Position numbers and translations under genes: made by a program. Shown piece after piece: positions 42,597-52,142 of a stretch of 64,000 bases of DNA; within the stretch, counting starts at the first letter, position 1; every line of letters begins with the position of its first letter. The notes beneath the pieces were generated by a model. The model ran no database searches and was not told the origin of the DNA. It saw only the letters and a list, made by a program, of their open reading frames with translations. The stretch covers positions 1-64,000 of the forward strand of contig NZ_JAGINM010000001.1 of NCBI RefSeq assembly GCF_017876095.1. The letters are read 5' to 3'. The DNA comes from Azospirillum agricola (GTDB lineage Bacteria; Pseudomonadota; Alphaproteobacteria; Azospirillales; Azospirillaceae).

Positions 42597-45500
42597 TTGA
42601 TCCGCCGGACCGCGAAGATTCTCGCCGTGACGCTGGGTGGCGTCGCGGTGGTGGCGGTCGCCAGCGCCGGCCTGTTCGCGTGGCGGCTGTCGGAAGGCCC
42701 GATCGCGCTCGACCCGCTGACCCCCTACGTCGAACGCGCGCTGAGCGATCCGGAGGGGCGCTTCGGCGTGCAGGTCGGCGAGCTGGTGCTGTCGCTGGAA
42801 GCCGAGGAGGCGGTGGGCGACGTTGGCGCCGGACCGCGCCGGCTCGACCTGCGGGCACGGCGGGTGCGGGCGGTGAACGCCGACGGCGAGGAGCTGGCGG
42901 CGGTGCCGGAGATGGGCATCGGCTTCTCCGTCCCGGCGCTGTTCCTGGGCAAGCTGTCGCCGACCCGGCTCGATCTGGTGCGGCCGCGCGTGCAGGTGCT
43001 GCGGCGCGCCGACGGCAGCCTCGCCTTCGACGTGCGCACCGACAGCGCGGGCGTCGCCGAATCCTCCGCGAAGGACGGCCGGCCGGATTTGTTGCAGGAA
43101 CTGGTGGCGAGCCTGCGCAGCCCGCCCGACGTCAACCGGCCGATGGGGCTGTTGCGCCGCCTGTCGGTGACCGGGGCCGACCTGACGGTGGTCAACCGCA
43201 TGCTGGATCTGTCCTGGCACGCCAAGCGGGCCGACATCCTGCTGACCCGCGACGACCAGGGCACCCAGGCGCGGGCGCGGGTGGCGCTCGACGCCTCGCG
43301 GCGCGACGACGCCCGGCCGGTCACGGTGGAGGCCAGCGGCAGCTACCACAACGCCGACTCCACCACCGACCTGACGCTGGCCTTCGACCGGCTGCTGCCG
43401 GCGGAGCTGGCCGACATCGGGCCGGCGCTGGCGCCGCTGGCGGCGGTGTCGGTGCCGCTGGGCGGGCGGCTGGAGGCGCGGCTCGACGAGCGGTTCGAAC
43501 CGCTGCGCATCGGCTTCGATCTGAAGGGCGGGGCGGGGAGCGTGAGCCTGCCGGAGTTGCGGCCCGAGCCGGTCGCGGTCCTCGGCCTGTCGGCGCGCGG
43601 CAGCCTGGACGTCGCCGGCCGGCGCGGCGTGCTCGACGCGCTCGCCCTGCGGGTCGCCGCCCCCGACGGCGGGGAGCCGGTCGCCCTCACCGCGCGCGGC
43701 ACGCTGACCGAACGCGACGACGGCCGTTCGGGGACCGCCACCCTGTCGCTGACGGCCGGCGGGCATACGGCCGGCTTCGACATCGACGGCACGCAAGGGC
43801 CGGACGGGAGCGCGCGGGCGCGTCTGCGTCTGACCGGTGTGCAGCCCTCCGCCCTGGCGCCGCTCGCCCCGGCGCTGGCGCCGCTGGCCGCCGCCGCCGT
43901 GCCGCTGTCCGGCGAGGTGGAGCTGGCTGTCGATTCCGCCCTGCACCCCACCGCGCTGCGCGCGGCGCTGACCGCCGGGGCGGGGCGGATCTCGCAGCCC
44001 AAAATGTTCGACGAACCCGTGCCGTTGGCCTCGGCCGAACTGCGGGTGCGGGGCGACCGCGCCAGCGGCCGGCTGGAGGTGGAGCGTTTCGCCCTGGCGC
44101 TTGGCGACGGCCCCGCCGGCCCGCGCATCGAGGGCAGGGCGACGGCGACCGAGCAGGCCGGACAGGTGTCGGCCGAGGCGTCGGTCGTCGCGCGCGGCGT
44201 GCCGCTGGACGATCTGCACCGCTATTGGCCGAAGACGCTCAGCCACAATTCGCGGGCCTGGGTGACGGCCAACATCTCGCACGGCACGGTGACGGAGGCG
44301 ACGGCGAACGCCGCGCTGTCCTTGCCGCTCGACAATCCCGGCGCGGCGAAGCTCGGCCAGTTCCACGCCCGCATCCAGGGCGAGAACGCCACCGTCCGTT
44401 ACTTCCACGACCTCTCCCCGGTCACCGGCGCCGGCATGGACGCGACGAGCGACGGCAAGACCTTCACCATCCTGACCAAGGGCGGCCGCATCGGCGACAT
44501 CGAGGTCGGCGACGGCAAGGCGGTGATCGGCGGCCTCGACGTCGGCAAGGAGACGATGGACATCCGCGTCCCGGTGCAGGGGCCGGTGCGCTCGATCCTG
44601 ACGCTGCTCGACACGCCGCCGCTGGGCTACCCGACCAAGCTGGAGCTGGACCCCAAGCGCACCCAGGGCACGGCCGAGGCGCAGCTCCACTTCGCCTTTC
44701 CGCTGCTGGCCGATCTGAAGGTCGAGGACCTGAATCTCGACGTCACCGGCAAGCTGCGCGGCGTCGGGGTGGAGAAGGTCGCGGCCGGCCTGAACGCCAC
44801 CGACGGCGACCTGTCGCTGGCGCTCGACCTCAAGGCGATGACGATCAAGGGCAACACCAGGCTGGACGGCATTCCGGTGTCGGTCGACTGGAAGGAGTCC
44901 TTCGATTCGACCGCCAAGGGGCCGCGCACCCGCATCGCCGTGAAGGGCGACGTCACCGCCGACGACCTGCGCGCCCACGGCATCGACCTGGAGGAGCGGG
45001 TGGCGGGGCCGATGGGCGCCGACATCCTGTTCACGGTGGACCGCCGCCACAAGCTGGCGCTCGCCGCGACGATGAACCTGGAGAAGACCCGCCTGTCGAT
45101 CGCCGAGCTGGGCTGGGAGAAGCCGCCCGGCCAGCCGGGAAGCGGCAAGCTGACCCTGGAGTTCGACAAGGACCGCCCGACCCGGATCAGCGGGCTGACG
45201 GTCGATGCCGGCGGGCTGAAGGCGCAGGCCAACCTGGAGCTGGCCGACGGCGGGCGGCGGGTGGCGCGCGTCGTCGTGCCGTCGCTGAAGCTCGGGTCGA
45301 CCGACCTGCGCGCCGATCTGCTGGTGCGGCCGAAGACCGCGTCGGGTGCGCCCGGCGGCTATGTTGGCAGCATCACCGGCGAGAGCCTCGACGCCCGCCA
45401 TCTGGTCGGCAAGCCCGACCCCGCGAAGGCGGCGGCCCCGCCCTCCGATCCGGCCAAGCCGGACCCCGGCGACGGCCGCAAGACCCCGCTGGATCTGGAT

Positions 45501-46313
45501 CTGAAGCTGAATTCCTTGGTGTTCGGCGACGGGCGGCGGCTGCGTCAGGTCGCCGGCACCATGCGCCGCGATCCCATCGCCTGGACCTGGCTGGACGTCA
45601 CCGGGCGCAGCGGGCCGGGTGGAGGCGTGGCCATCACCTACAAGCCGGGGCCGCGCGGGGTCTACGACCTCGCCATCCGCGCCGACGACCTCGGCGAGGC
45701 GTTGAAGGCGATGGATCTCAACGACCGGATGCAGGGCGGCCGGCTGCGTCTGACCGGCCGGACGGTGGAGCCGCGCGCCGACGCCGCCATCGAGGGCAAG
45801 ACCGAGATCCTCGACTACACGCTGATCGACGTGCCGGTGCTGGCGCGCATCCTCAACGCCATCTCCCCCTCGGGCGTCGCCGAACTGCTGGGCGGCGGCA
45901 AGGGCGTCAATTTCGGGCGGATGTCGGCGGATTTCCGCAAGGAGGGGCGCCTGTTGACCCTGAAGGACCTGCGCACCTCCGGCTCGGCGCTCGGCCTGAC
46001 GCTGGAGGGCGAGGTCGACATCGACACCGACACCGCCAACCTGCGCGGCACCATCGTGCCCATCTATGGCCTGAACCGGCTGATCGGCCAGATTCCGCTG
46101 CTTGGCGACATCCTCAGCGGCGGCGAGGGGCAGGGGATCTTCTCCGCGACGTGGCATGTGCGCGGCCCGCTGTCCGATCCGGACGTGACCGTCAACCCGC
46201 TGGCCGTGCTGGCGCCCGGCTTCCTGCGCAACCTGTTCTTCCTGGGGGATGGGAAGTCCGCACCGACCGCCCCGCCGGACAGCAGGCCGCCGCCGGACTC
46301 GCACATGCGGTAG
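42597..46313 (+). CDS. Large AsmA/YhdP-like membrane-anchored protein
   Basis: A 1238-aa protein with an N-terminal transmembrane helix (about 8-27) and a long repetitive beta-rich periplasmic region. DUF3971-like and AsmA C-terminal-like segments appear (for example IKGNTRLDGIPVSVDWKE near 758-775 and the GLNRLIGQIPLLGDIL stretch near 1160). Such proteins are thought to bridge the membranes and carry phospholipids to the outer membrane. The start is TTG (42597) preceded by GGCGGA, the best option in the divergent region with glnE. Confidence 0.85.
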   Translation: MIRRTAKILAVTLGGVAVVAVASAGLFAWRLSEGPIALDPLTPYVERALSDPEGRFGVQVGELVLSLEAEEAVGDVGAGPRRLDLRARRVRAVNADGEELAAVPEMGIGFSVPALFLGKLSPTRLDLVRPRVQVLRRADGSLAFDVRTDSAGVAESSAKDGRPDLLQELVASLRSPPDVNRPMGLLRRLSVTGADLTVVNRMLDLSWHAKRADILLTRDDQGTQARARVALDASRRDDARPVTVEASGSYHNADSTTDLTLAFDRLLPAELADIGPALAPLAAVSVPLGGRLEARLDERFEPLRIGFDLKGGAGSVSLPELRPEPVAVLGLSARGSLDVAGRRGVLDALALRVAAPDGGEPVALTARGTLTERDDGRSGTATLSLTAGGHTAGFDIDGTQGPDGSARARLRLTGVQPSALAPLAPALAPLAAAAVPLSGEVELAVDSALHPTALRAALTAGAGRISQPKMFDEPVPLASAELRVRGDRASGRLEVERFALALGDGPAGPRIEGRATATEQAGQVSAEASVVARGVPLDDLHRYWPKTLSHNSRAWVTANISHGTVTEATANAALSLPLDNPGAAKLGQFHARIQGENATVRYFHDLSPVTGAGMDATSDGKTFTILTKGGRIGDIEVGDGKAVIGGLDVGKETMDIRVPVQGPVRSILTLLDTPPLGYPTKLELDPKRTQGTAEAQLHFAFPLLADLKVEDLNLDVTGKLRGVGVEKVAAGLNATDGDLSLALDLKAMTIKGNTRLDGIPVSVDWKESFDSTAKGPRTRIAVKGDVTADDLRAHGIDLEERVAGPMGADILFTVDRRHKLALAATMNLEKTRLSIAELGWEKPPGQPGSGKLTLEFDKDRPTRISGLTVDAGGLKAQANLELADGGRRVARVVVPSLKLGSTDLRADLLVRPKTASGAPGGYVGSITGESLDARHLVGKPDPAKAAAPPSDPAKPDPGDGRKTPLDLDLKLNSLVFGDGRRLRQVAGTMRRDPIAWTWLDVTGRSGPGGGVAITYKPGPRGVYDLAIRADDLGEALKAMDLNDRMQGGRLRLTGRTVEPRADAAIEGKTEILDYTLIDVPVLARILNAISPSGVAELLGGGKGVNFGRMSADFRKEGRLLTLKDLRTSGSALGLTLEGEVDIDTDTANLRGTIVPIYGLNRLIGQIPLLGDILSGGEGQGIFSATWHVRGPLSDPDVTVNPLAVLAPGFLRNLFFLGDGKSAPTAPPDSRPPPDSHMR

Positions 46314-46360
46314 GGGAACTGGCGCATGCGTCCCCGACCCCGTCCATGAGCGCTGACATG

Positions 46361-46387
46361 GGTCCCTTTCCCCGAGGGAAAGGGACC
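46361..46387. terminator. Perfect 12-bp hairpin between convergent genes
   Basis: GGTCCCTTTCCC (46361-46372) and GGGAAAGGGACC (46376-46387) form a perfect stem with a 3-nt CGA loop. It lies between the ends of the YhdP-like gene and tyrS, which converge. There is no T-run, so it is a hairpin-type transcript end or an extragenic palindrome more than a classic intrinsic terminator. Confidence 0.5.
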
Positions 46388-46421
46388 GGAAGCAACGCCG
46401 GTTGAAGGCGGGGGGCGGCCC

Positions 46422-47678
46422 TTACGCCACCTTCACCAGAACATGCCGCTTCTTGCCGGCGCTCAGCTTGACCACGCCGTCCGCGTTCAGATCGGCGACG
46501 GTGGCCTTCATCGCCTCGTCGGCGATGGCGCCGTCGTTCAGCTTGGCGCCGCCGCCCTTGATCAGGCGGCGCGCCTCGCCCTTCGACGCGGCCAGCCCGG
46601 CCGACACCAGCAGGTCGACCACGGCGATGCCGGCCTCCAGCTCGGCGCGGGCGACGTCGATGGTCGGCAGGCCGTCGGCGGCGGCACCCTCCTCGAAGGC
46701 GCGGCGGGCGGTCTCGGCTGCCTCCCGGGCGGCCTCCTCGCCATGGGCCAGACGCGTCACCTCGTTGGCGAGGATCTTCTTGGCCTCGTTGATGCCGGCG
46801 CCCTCCAGCCTCTCCAGCCGGGCGACCTCGTCGAGCGGCAGCTCGGTGTAGAGGCGCAGGAAGCGGCCGACGTCGGCGTCCTCGGTGTTGCGCCAGTACT
46901 GCCAGAAATCATAGGCGCCGAGCTTGTCGGCGGTCAGCCAGACCGCACCCGCCGCCGTCTTGCCCATCTTGGCGCCCGACGAGGTCGTCAGCAGCGGCGT
47001 GGTCAGGCCGAACAGCTCCGCCCCGTCGGTGCGGCGGCCCAGCTCGACGCCGTTGATGATGTTGCCCCACTGGTCCGACCCGCCCATCTGGAGCGTGCAG
47101 CCGAGCCGCCGCTTCAACTCGACGAAATCGTAGGCCTGGAGGATCATGTAGTTGAATTCGAGGAAGGTCAGCGGCTGCTCGCGCTCCAGCCGCAGCTTGA
47201 CCGATTCGAAGCTCATCATGCGGTTGATGGTGAAATGGCGGCCGATGTCGCGCAGCAGCGGGATGTATTTCAGCTCGTCGAGCCAGTCGCCGTTGTTGAC
47301 CATCACCGCGTCGGTCGGCCCGTCCCCAAAGGTCAGGTAGCGGCCGAAGATGCGCTTGATGCCGGCCATGTTGGCGGCGATGACCTCGTCGGTCAGAAGC
47401 TGGCGCGCCTCGTCCTTGCCCGACGGGTCGCCGATCTTGGTGGTGCCGCCGCCCATCAGGACGATCGGCTTGTGCCCGGTCTTCTGGAGCCAGCGCAGCA
47501 TCATGATGGGCAGCAGGCTGCCGACATGCAGGCTGTCCGCCGTGCAGTCGAAGCCGATGTAGGCGACGATCGGCCCCTTGGTCGCGCGCTCGTCGAGCGC
47601 CGCGAGATCGGTGCACTGGTGGATGAAGCCGCGCTCCTGAAGGGTGCGCAGGAAATCCGAGGAGGGAGTCGTCGTCAT
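46422..47678 (-). CDS. tyrS: Tyrosyl-tRNA synthetase
   Basis: A 418-aa class I synthetase. The HIGH motif appears as HVGS (about 51-54), the KMSKS motif as KMGKT (about 238-242), and the tyrosine-binding segments as [14 protein letters not shown] and [17 protein letters not shown]. The C-terminal S4 RNA-binding domain is visible at about 350-418. The gene is single and complete. Confidence 0.96.
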   Translation of the reverse strand: MTTTPSSDFLRTLQERGFIHQCTDLAALDERATKGPIVAYIGFDCTADSLHVGSLLPIMMLRWLQKTGHKPIVLMGGGTTKIGDPSGKDEARQLLTDEVIAANMAGIKRIFGRYLTFGDGPTDAVMVNNGDWLDELKYIPLLRDIGRHFTINRMMSFESVKLRLEREQPLTFLEFNYMILQAYDFVELKRRLGCTLQMGGSDQWGNIINGVELGRRTDGAELFGLTTPLLTTSSGAKMGKTAAGAVWLTADKLGAYDFWQYWRNTEDADVGRFLRLYTELPLDEVARLERLEGAGINEAKKILANEVTRLAHGEEAAREAAETARRAFEEGAAADGLPTIDVARAELEAGIAVVDLLVSAGLAASKGEARRLIKGGGAKLNDGAIADEAMKATVADLNADGVVKLSAGKKRHVLVKVA

Positions 47679-47892
47679 GGGGCCGCAATCCGGCTGTCGT
47701 TGGGGACCAGAAGTCGGCGTCTGTTACCATGGAACGGCGGGAGCCTCAATCCGCGCGGCCGGCCCGCGTCAAAGGGGTGGCGTCAAAGGGCCGGCGTTAA
47801 GGGGATGACGTCAAAGGGGTGACGGGACGCATCGCCTGTCGTAGGTTGAGCGCCCACGCCTTACGGCAACGACGAGCGGTCACGAGGACACC

Positions 47893-48663
47893 ATGTGCGA
47901 ACTCCTGGGCATGAGCGCCAACGTGCCCACGGACATCTGCTTCAGCTTCGCCGGGCTGATGCGGCGCGGCGGCCAGACCGGCCCGCACCGCGACGGCTGG
48001 GGCATCGCCTTCTACGAGGGCAAGGGCTGCCGCAGCTTCCACGACCCGGCCCCGAGCAGCGAATCGGAGATCGCGGCGCTGGTCAGCCGCTACTCCATCA
48101 AGTCCTGCACGGTGATCTCGCACATCCGCCGCGCCAACCGGGGCCGCGTGTCGCTGGAGAACACCCACCCCTTCACGCGCGAGCTGTGGGGGCGGCTGTG
48201 GACCTTCGCCCACAACGGCCAGCTCAAGGGCGTCAAGGACCGGCTGCTGACCTTCTACGAGCCGGTCGGCACCACCGACAGCGAGCACGCCTTCTGCTGG
48301 CTGCTCGACCAGATCCGCATGCAGTACCCGGAACCGCCGCGCTCCACGGCCGGGCTGATGAAGCTGATCCGCCACTTGGCCGCCGATCTCGGGACGCTGG
48401 GCGTCTTCAACATGCTGCTCAGCGACGGCAAGAACCTGTGGTGCCACTGCTCGACCAACCTCGCCTGGCTGACCCGCAAGGCTCCCTTCGGCGCCGCCAC
48501 CCTGCTGGACGCCGACATGAGCGTCGATTTCTCCAAGGAGACGACGCCGGACGACGTCGTCACCGTCGTCGCCACCCGGCCGCTGACCCGCGACGAGGCC
48601 TGGACCGTGATGAAGCCCGGCGAAATGGTGGTGTTCCGGTCCGGACTGGTGGTGGGGCGCTGA
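47893..48663 (+). CDS. Class II glutamine amidotransferase (YafJ-like)
   Basis: A 256-aa protein with the N-terminal nucleophile Cys2 exposed by Met removal (MCELLGMS). Motifs [22 protein letters not shown] and FAHNGQLKG are typical of stand-alone class II amidotransferases. No synthase partner is adjacent, so its acceptor is unknown. Confidence 0.88.
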   Translation: MCELLGMSANVPTDICFSFAGLMRRGGQTGPHRDGWGIAFYEGKGCRSFHDPAPSSESEIAALVSRYSIKSCTVISHIRRANRGRVSLENTHPFTRELWGRLWTFAHNGQLKGVKDRLLTFYEPVGTTDSEHAFCWLLDQIRMQYPEPPRSTAGLMKLIRHLAADLGTLGVFNMLLSDGKNLWCHCSTNLAWLTRKAPFGAATLLDADMSVDFSKETTPDDVVTVVATRPLTRDEAWTVMKPGEMVVFRSGLVVGR

Positions 48664-48797
48664 CGTCATTGTTGCGGATTCCGTGACGATCTTTCGTCAA
48701 CCCGTTGGCTTCCCCTTGCATTGTCCATGGAGCATGGTCGTCGGCAGAGATTGACCGGCGCCGGGCGCCGGCCGCACCAACGAAAAGGCTTCGCGTC

Positions 48798-49421
48798 ATG
48801 ACCAGGATTTTGCAGATCGACTCCAGCCCGCTCGGCGCCGCGTCGGTCACCCGCCAGCTCACCGCCTCCATCGTCGAGGCCCTGCGCAAGGCCGAGCCGG
48901 CCGCCGAGCTGGCCTATCGCGACGTCGCCGCCAACCCGCCGGACCACCTGTCGGGCGAGCTGTTGCAGGTCGTGAAGTTCCGCAACCTGGACGGCCTGAA
49001 CGACCGCCAGAAGGCCGAGCTGGCCCTGACCGACGAGCTGGTCGAGGAGTTCCTGGCCGCCGACGTCGTGGTCATCGGCGCGCCGATGTACAACTTCTCG
49101 ATCCCGACCCAGCTCAAGGCGTGGATCGACCGGCTCGCCCAGGTCGGCCGCACCTTCCGCTACACCGAGAAGGGCCCCGAGGGTCTGGCCGGCGGCAAGC
49201 GCGTCATCGTCGCCTCGGGCCGTGGCGGCGTCTATTCGAGCAACCCGGCGCTGGCCGGGCTGGACCATCAGGAGGCCTATCTGCGCACCGTGCTCGGCTT
49301 CTTCGGCATCACCGACGTCAGCTTCGTCCGCGCCGAGGGCGTCGGCATGGGCCCGGACGCCAAGGCCGCCGCCTTCGCCAAGGCCGACGAGACGATCGAG
49401 AGCCTGTTCGCCGCCGCGTGA
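48798..49421 (+). CDS. azoR: FMN-dependent NADH-azoreductase
   Basis: A 207-aa flavodoxin-fold quinone/azo reductase. The FMN-binding motifs are the SSPLGAASVTRQL start (about 9-21), APMYNFSIPTQLKAWIDR (about 96-113) and SGRGGVYSS (about 139-147). It reduces quinones and azo compounds, protecting against thiol and oxidative stress. The ATG at 48798 is used. Confidence 0.92.
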   Translation: MTRILQIDSSPLGAASVTRQLTASIVEALRKAEPAAELAYRDVAANPPDHLSGELLQVVKFRNLDGLNDRQKAELALTDELVEEFLAADVVVIGAPMYNFSIPTQLKAWIDRLAQVGRTFRYTEKGPEGLAGGKRVIVASGRGGVYSSNPALAGLDHQEAYLRTVLGFFGITDVSFVRAEGVGMGPDAKAAAFAKADETIESLFAAA

Positions 49422-49431
49422 GGGTGCGTGC

Positions 49432-49454
49432 CCTCTCCCAGGGCGGGAGAGGGA
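49432..49454. repeat. Short GC-rich palindrome between azoR and the SIR2-like gene
   Basis: The phrase CCCTCTCCC-AGGGC-GGGAGAGGG folds into a 9-bp stem and lies between two convergent genes. It resembles the elements near 38.2 kb and 55.45 kb. Confidence 0.5.
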
Positions 49455-49464
49455 CGATCCACCG

Positions 49465-50361
49465 TTACCCCAGCGCCTCCTGGATCATCTCCACCGCCAC
49501 GTCGAGCGGCAGGTCGAGGCGCTGGATGCCGTGCTGGGCGAGGAAGCGCTCCTCGTTGCGCGACAGTTCGCCCTGGATCACCGCCCAGTGGCGGTCCGAC
49601 GAGCGCTTGGCGATCTGGCGCGCGTAGGTGCGCTGGATCTCGTGGTCGAAGCGGCAGCCGAGATAGAGGAAGTGCCGCCCGGCGCGGCGCTCCTGCACCG
49701 ACGGCGGGATCGGAGTCTGGATATCGATCTCGGTCAGCAGCTCCACGAAGTCGCTGTCGGACACCAGATAGTTCCCGGCCGGAGCCACGGCGCCCGACGG
49801 CTTGTAGAGCAGGGTGTCCCAGCCGGCCGCCGCCCCGGCCGTCGTCTCGGCCCCGTCCAGTCCGTAATACTTCACCCATTCCCCGGTCGATTGCGGGTGC
49901 GACAGCCCCTGGATCTGTCCCCAGTCGCGGTCGCCGAGGCCGGTCAGCAGCGCGTCCAGCACGTTGTCGTACCAGACGTCGACGATCAGCGGCGGCGCCG
50001 GAATGGCGGCGACCAGTCGGTGGACCGGCGTCGGCGGCACCGTCTGGCGGAACAGCTCGTTGAGAATCGCGTCCAGCGTCTTGCGGTGGCGCCGCGTCTC
50101 GATGAACTGGGCGACCGCCGTCAGGTTGGTGCGGAAGCGCCCCGGCGCCGTGACCCTGGCGTTCAGCCGCTGGGTCAGCTCGGCCGAGTTGCGCGGGATC
50201 GGGCATTCCTCCGGCGGCAGCAGCGCGAAGGCGCCCGGTCCGAGATAGGGCACCGCCCGCCGGGCCTTCAGCGCCGCGACGATGTCGGCGATGGCGGCGG
50301 CGGTGTCGGTCACCGTGACGGAATCGGCTTCGGTTCCGGAGGCGAGAGCGGTGTCGGTCAT
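49465..50361 (-). CDS. SIR2-like domain protein in the nif cluster
   Basis: A 298-aa protein. ADIVAALKARRAVPYLGPGAF resembles the N-terminal Rossmann loop of SIR2-like domains, LIVDVWYDNVLDALL resembles the TxNYDxLLE segment, and HFLYLGCRFDHEIQRTYARQIAKRSSDRHWAVI resembles the FLGxSxxD segment. SIR2-like domains hydrolyse NAD+ in several defence systems; here neighbours are nif genes, and none of the usual phage-defence partners is present. It is probably the last gene of the nifB operon, 24 bp after the DegT-like gene. Function unknown. Confidence 0.6.
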   Translation of the reverse strand: MTDTALASGTEADSVTVTDTAAAIADIVAALKARRAVPYLGPGAFALLPPEECPIPRNSAELTQRLNARVTAPGRFRTNLTAVAQFIETRRHRKTLDAILNELFRQTVPPTPVHRLVAAIPAPPLIVDVWYDNVLDALLTGLGDRDWGQIQGLSHPQSTGEWVKYYGLDGAETTAGAAAGWDTLLYKPSGAVAPAGNYLVSDSDFVELLTEIDIQTPIPPSVQERRAGRHFLYLGCRFDHEIQRTYARQIAKRSSDRHWAVIQGELSRNEERFLAQHGIQRLDLPLDVAVEMIQEALG

Positions 50362-50385
50362 GGGAATTCCCCTTCAGAACCTGCG

Positions 50386-51597
50386 TCAGAGATAGATCGC
50401 GGCACCCGCTCCGGTGTTGACCGAGGCGTCCTTCAGCGTGTCGACGATGAAGCGGACCTGATCCTCGGTGATCCCGTGATGCAGCGGCAATGCCAGCACC
50501 CGGTCGGCCGTCTTGGTGCAGACCGGGCAGTCGGAGCGGCCGGCGCCGCGCTCCAGGTAATATTGCTGGGTGTGCAGAGGCTGGCCGTAGTCGGAGGCGT
50601 CGATGCCCTGGCCGTCGAGATCCTCGATGATCGCCCGGCGGCCCGAGGCGGTGAAGCGCGTGCCGAGATGGACGCTGTAGACCATCGGGTTGACGATCCC
50701 GGCCCCGGCGCCGCGGTAGGGCGGCTTGATGCCCTCGAAGCTCGCCATCGCCGCGTCGTACCAGCCGATCACCCGGTTGCGGCGGGCGACGATCTCCGGC
50801 AGCCGCTTCAACTGGACGAGGCCCAGCGCGGCGTTGAGGTCGCTCATCCCGGCGTTCCACGGCACGGTGCGGGTGATGACCACGGTGTTGCGGTGCTCCG
50901 GCTCGCGGCGGCGCAGGTAGCGCAGGCGGTGCGCCAGATCCTTGTCGTCGGTGACGATCATCCCGCCCTGGCCGGCCAGCAGGATGCCGGGCTCGGAGAA
51001 GTCGAAGACGGCGGCCTCGCCGAAGCTTCCCACCATCCGGCCCTTGTAGGTCGAGCCGATCGCCTCGGTCGAATCCTCCAGCAGGATCAGGCCGCGCGCC
51101 TTGGCCAGCGCGGTCAGCTCGTCCCAATGGGCGGGGTGGCCGTTGACGTTGCCGGCCAGGATGGCGCGGGTCGCCGGGTTGACCAGCGCTGCCGCCTTCT
51201 CCGGGTTGATGGTGTGCTGCCAGTAATCGATGTCGACCAGCACCGGCGTGGCGCCGCTGAGCGCCACCGCCTGCTGCGCCTGGTGCCAGCCGAAGGGGCT
51301 GCACAGCACCTCGTCGCCCGGCCCGATGCCCAGCGCCTTCAGCAGCAGCAGCGTGGCGATGGAGCCGCCCGACACCGCCACCGCGTGGGCGCGGCCGACA
51401 TAGGCCGCGAAGGCGGTCTCGAAGGCCCGCGTCATCCGCCCGTCGCTCAGGCCGCCCGACGTCAGCACACGGCCGAGAACCTCGACCTCGGCGCCCGAGA
51501 TGTCGGGGTCGGTCAGCGCGATGAAGTCGTCGAGGCCGTCGTCGCCTTGGTCGCCGCCGTTCGGAGCCGTTTCCACTCCCGCCCGTGAGCCGTCCAT
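50386..51597 (-). CDS. DegT/DnrJ/EryC1-like protein lacking the PLP lysine
   Basis: A 403-aa protein of the sugar aminotransferase fold. VSGGSIATLLLLKALGIGPGDEV (75-97) and LLEDSTEAIGSTYKGR (172-187, with Asp175 for the PLP ring) match the family. The segment that normally reads FSFHPTKNLTTGEGG is FDFSEPGILLAGQGG (198-212), so the lysine that binds PLP is Gly204. Transamination should not be possible by the normal route. The frame is intact and the gene lies in the nif operon, so a changed role seems likely. CPVC (352-355 region) adds a possible metal site. Confidence 0.75.
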   Translation of the reverse strand: MDGSRAGVETAPNGGDQGDDGLDDFIALTDPDISGAEVEVLGRVLTSGGLSDGRMTRAFETAFAAYVGRAHAVAVSGGSIATLLLLKALGIGPGDEVLCSPFGWHQAQQAVALSGATPVLVDIDYWQHTINPEKAAALVNPATRAILAGNVNGHPAHWDELTALAKARGLILLEDSTEAIGSTYKGRMVGSFGEAAVFDFSEPGILLAGQGGMIVTDDKDLAHRLRYLRRREPEHRNTVVITRTVPWNAGMSDLNAALGLVQLKRLPEIVARRNRVIGWYDAAMASFEGIKPPYRGAGAGIVNPMVYSVHLGTRFTASGRRAIIEDLDGQGIDASDYGQPLHTQQYYLERGAGRSDCPVCTKTADRVLALPLHHGITEDQVRFIVDTLKDASVNTGAGAAIYL

Positions 51598-51882
51598 TCA
51601 GTCGTCCTCGTCGCGTTGGGCGATCACGACGCCGGTGGCAAGCTCCGGCTTGTCGGTGATGAGCCAGCAGTGGTTGTTGCCGTCGACCAGATGCAGGTCG
51701 AACCCGCTCCCCTCGCGGAACGGATCCTCGGCCATCACCGCCGCGTGGGCGCCGGTGACGGTCTTCAGGTCGGGGTGCGCGTCGCGCACGGCGCGCACCA
51801 CCGTGTCCAGCCGGCCGCCCTCGGCGAACAGCCGGCCGGCCAGCGTGGCGATGCTCTCGATCCGCTCGGGGGACAGGGCCAT
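51598..51882 (-). CDS. Small nif-associated protein (DUF6129-like)
   Basis: A 94-aa acidic protein (LSPERIESIATLAGRLFAEGG at the start; VDGNNHCWLITDKPELATG near the end). Its stop directly precedes the ATG of the DegT-like gene. Small proteins of this sort are common next to nifT/nifZ in diazotrophs. I recall a DUF6129 name, but cannot confirm it here. Function unknown. Confidence 0.65.
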   Translation of the reverse strand: MALSPERIESIATLAGRLFAEGGRLDTVVRAVRDAHPDLKTVTGAHAAVMAEDPFREGSGFDLHLVDGNNHCWLITDKPELATGVVIAQRDEDD

Positions 51883-51887
51883 GACGA

Positions 51888-52097
51888 TCACTCCGCGCCG
51901 CGTTTCTTGGCTTCGACGGTGATGGGAAGGCGGGTGTCGGCCGGCAGCTCCGGCAGGTCGAGCGTCCAGCCGTTGGCGACCTTGACCCAGCCGCCCCACA
52001 GATCCGGCTTCTCCATCTCGACGATCGGCTCCTCGAGGTCCTTCTTGGCGACGTAGATCGTGTACTGCTCGGCGACCTTGCGGATCATCACTTTCAT
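51888..52097 (-). CDS. nifT: NifT/FixU protein
   Basis: A 69-aa protein matching the NifT/FixU family (MKVMIRKV..., LYVAKKDLEE-like, WGGWVKVANGWTLDLPE). It belongs to nif operons in most diazotrophs, but mutants show little effect and the role is unknown. The ATG at 52097 is preferred over TTG at 52100. It ends 5 bp from the next gene. Confidence 0.93.
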   Translation of the reverse strand: MKVMIRKVAEQYTIYVAKKDLEEPIVEMEKPDLWGGWVKVANGWTLDLPELPADTRLPITVEAKKRGAE

Positions 52098-52142
52098 CAA
52101 CTCGACTCCAGAGCGTTGTTTTCGTTGTCGTTGTTGTGTCTC

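Noticed and set aside
49465..51597. Phage-defence island built on the SIR2-like gene
   Set aside because: The neighbours are nif genes in a tight operon, and no Argonaute, HerA, TIR or similar effector partner is nearby.
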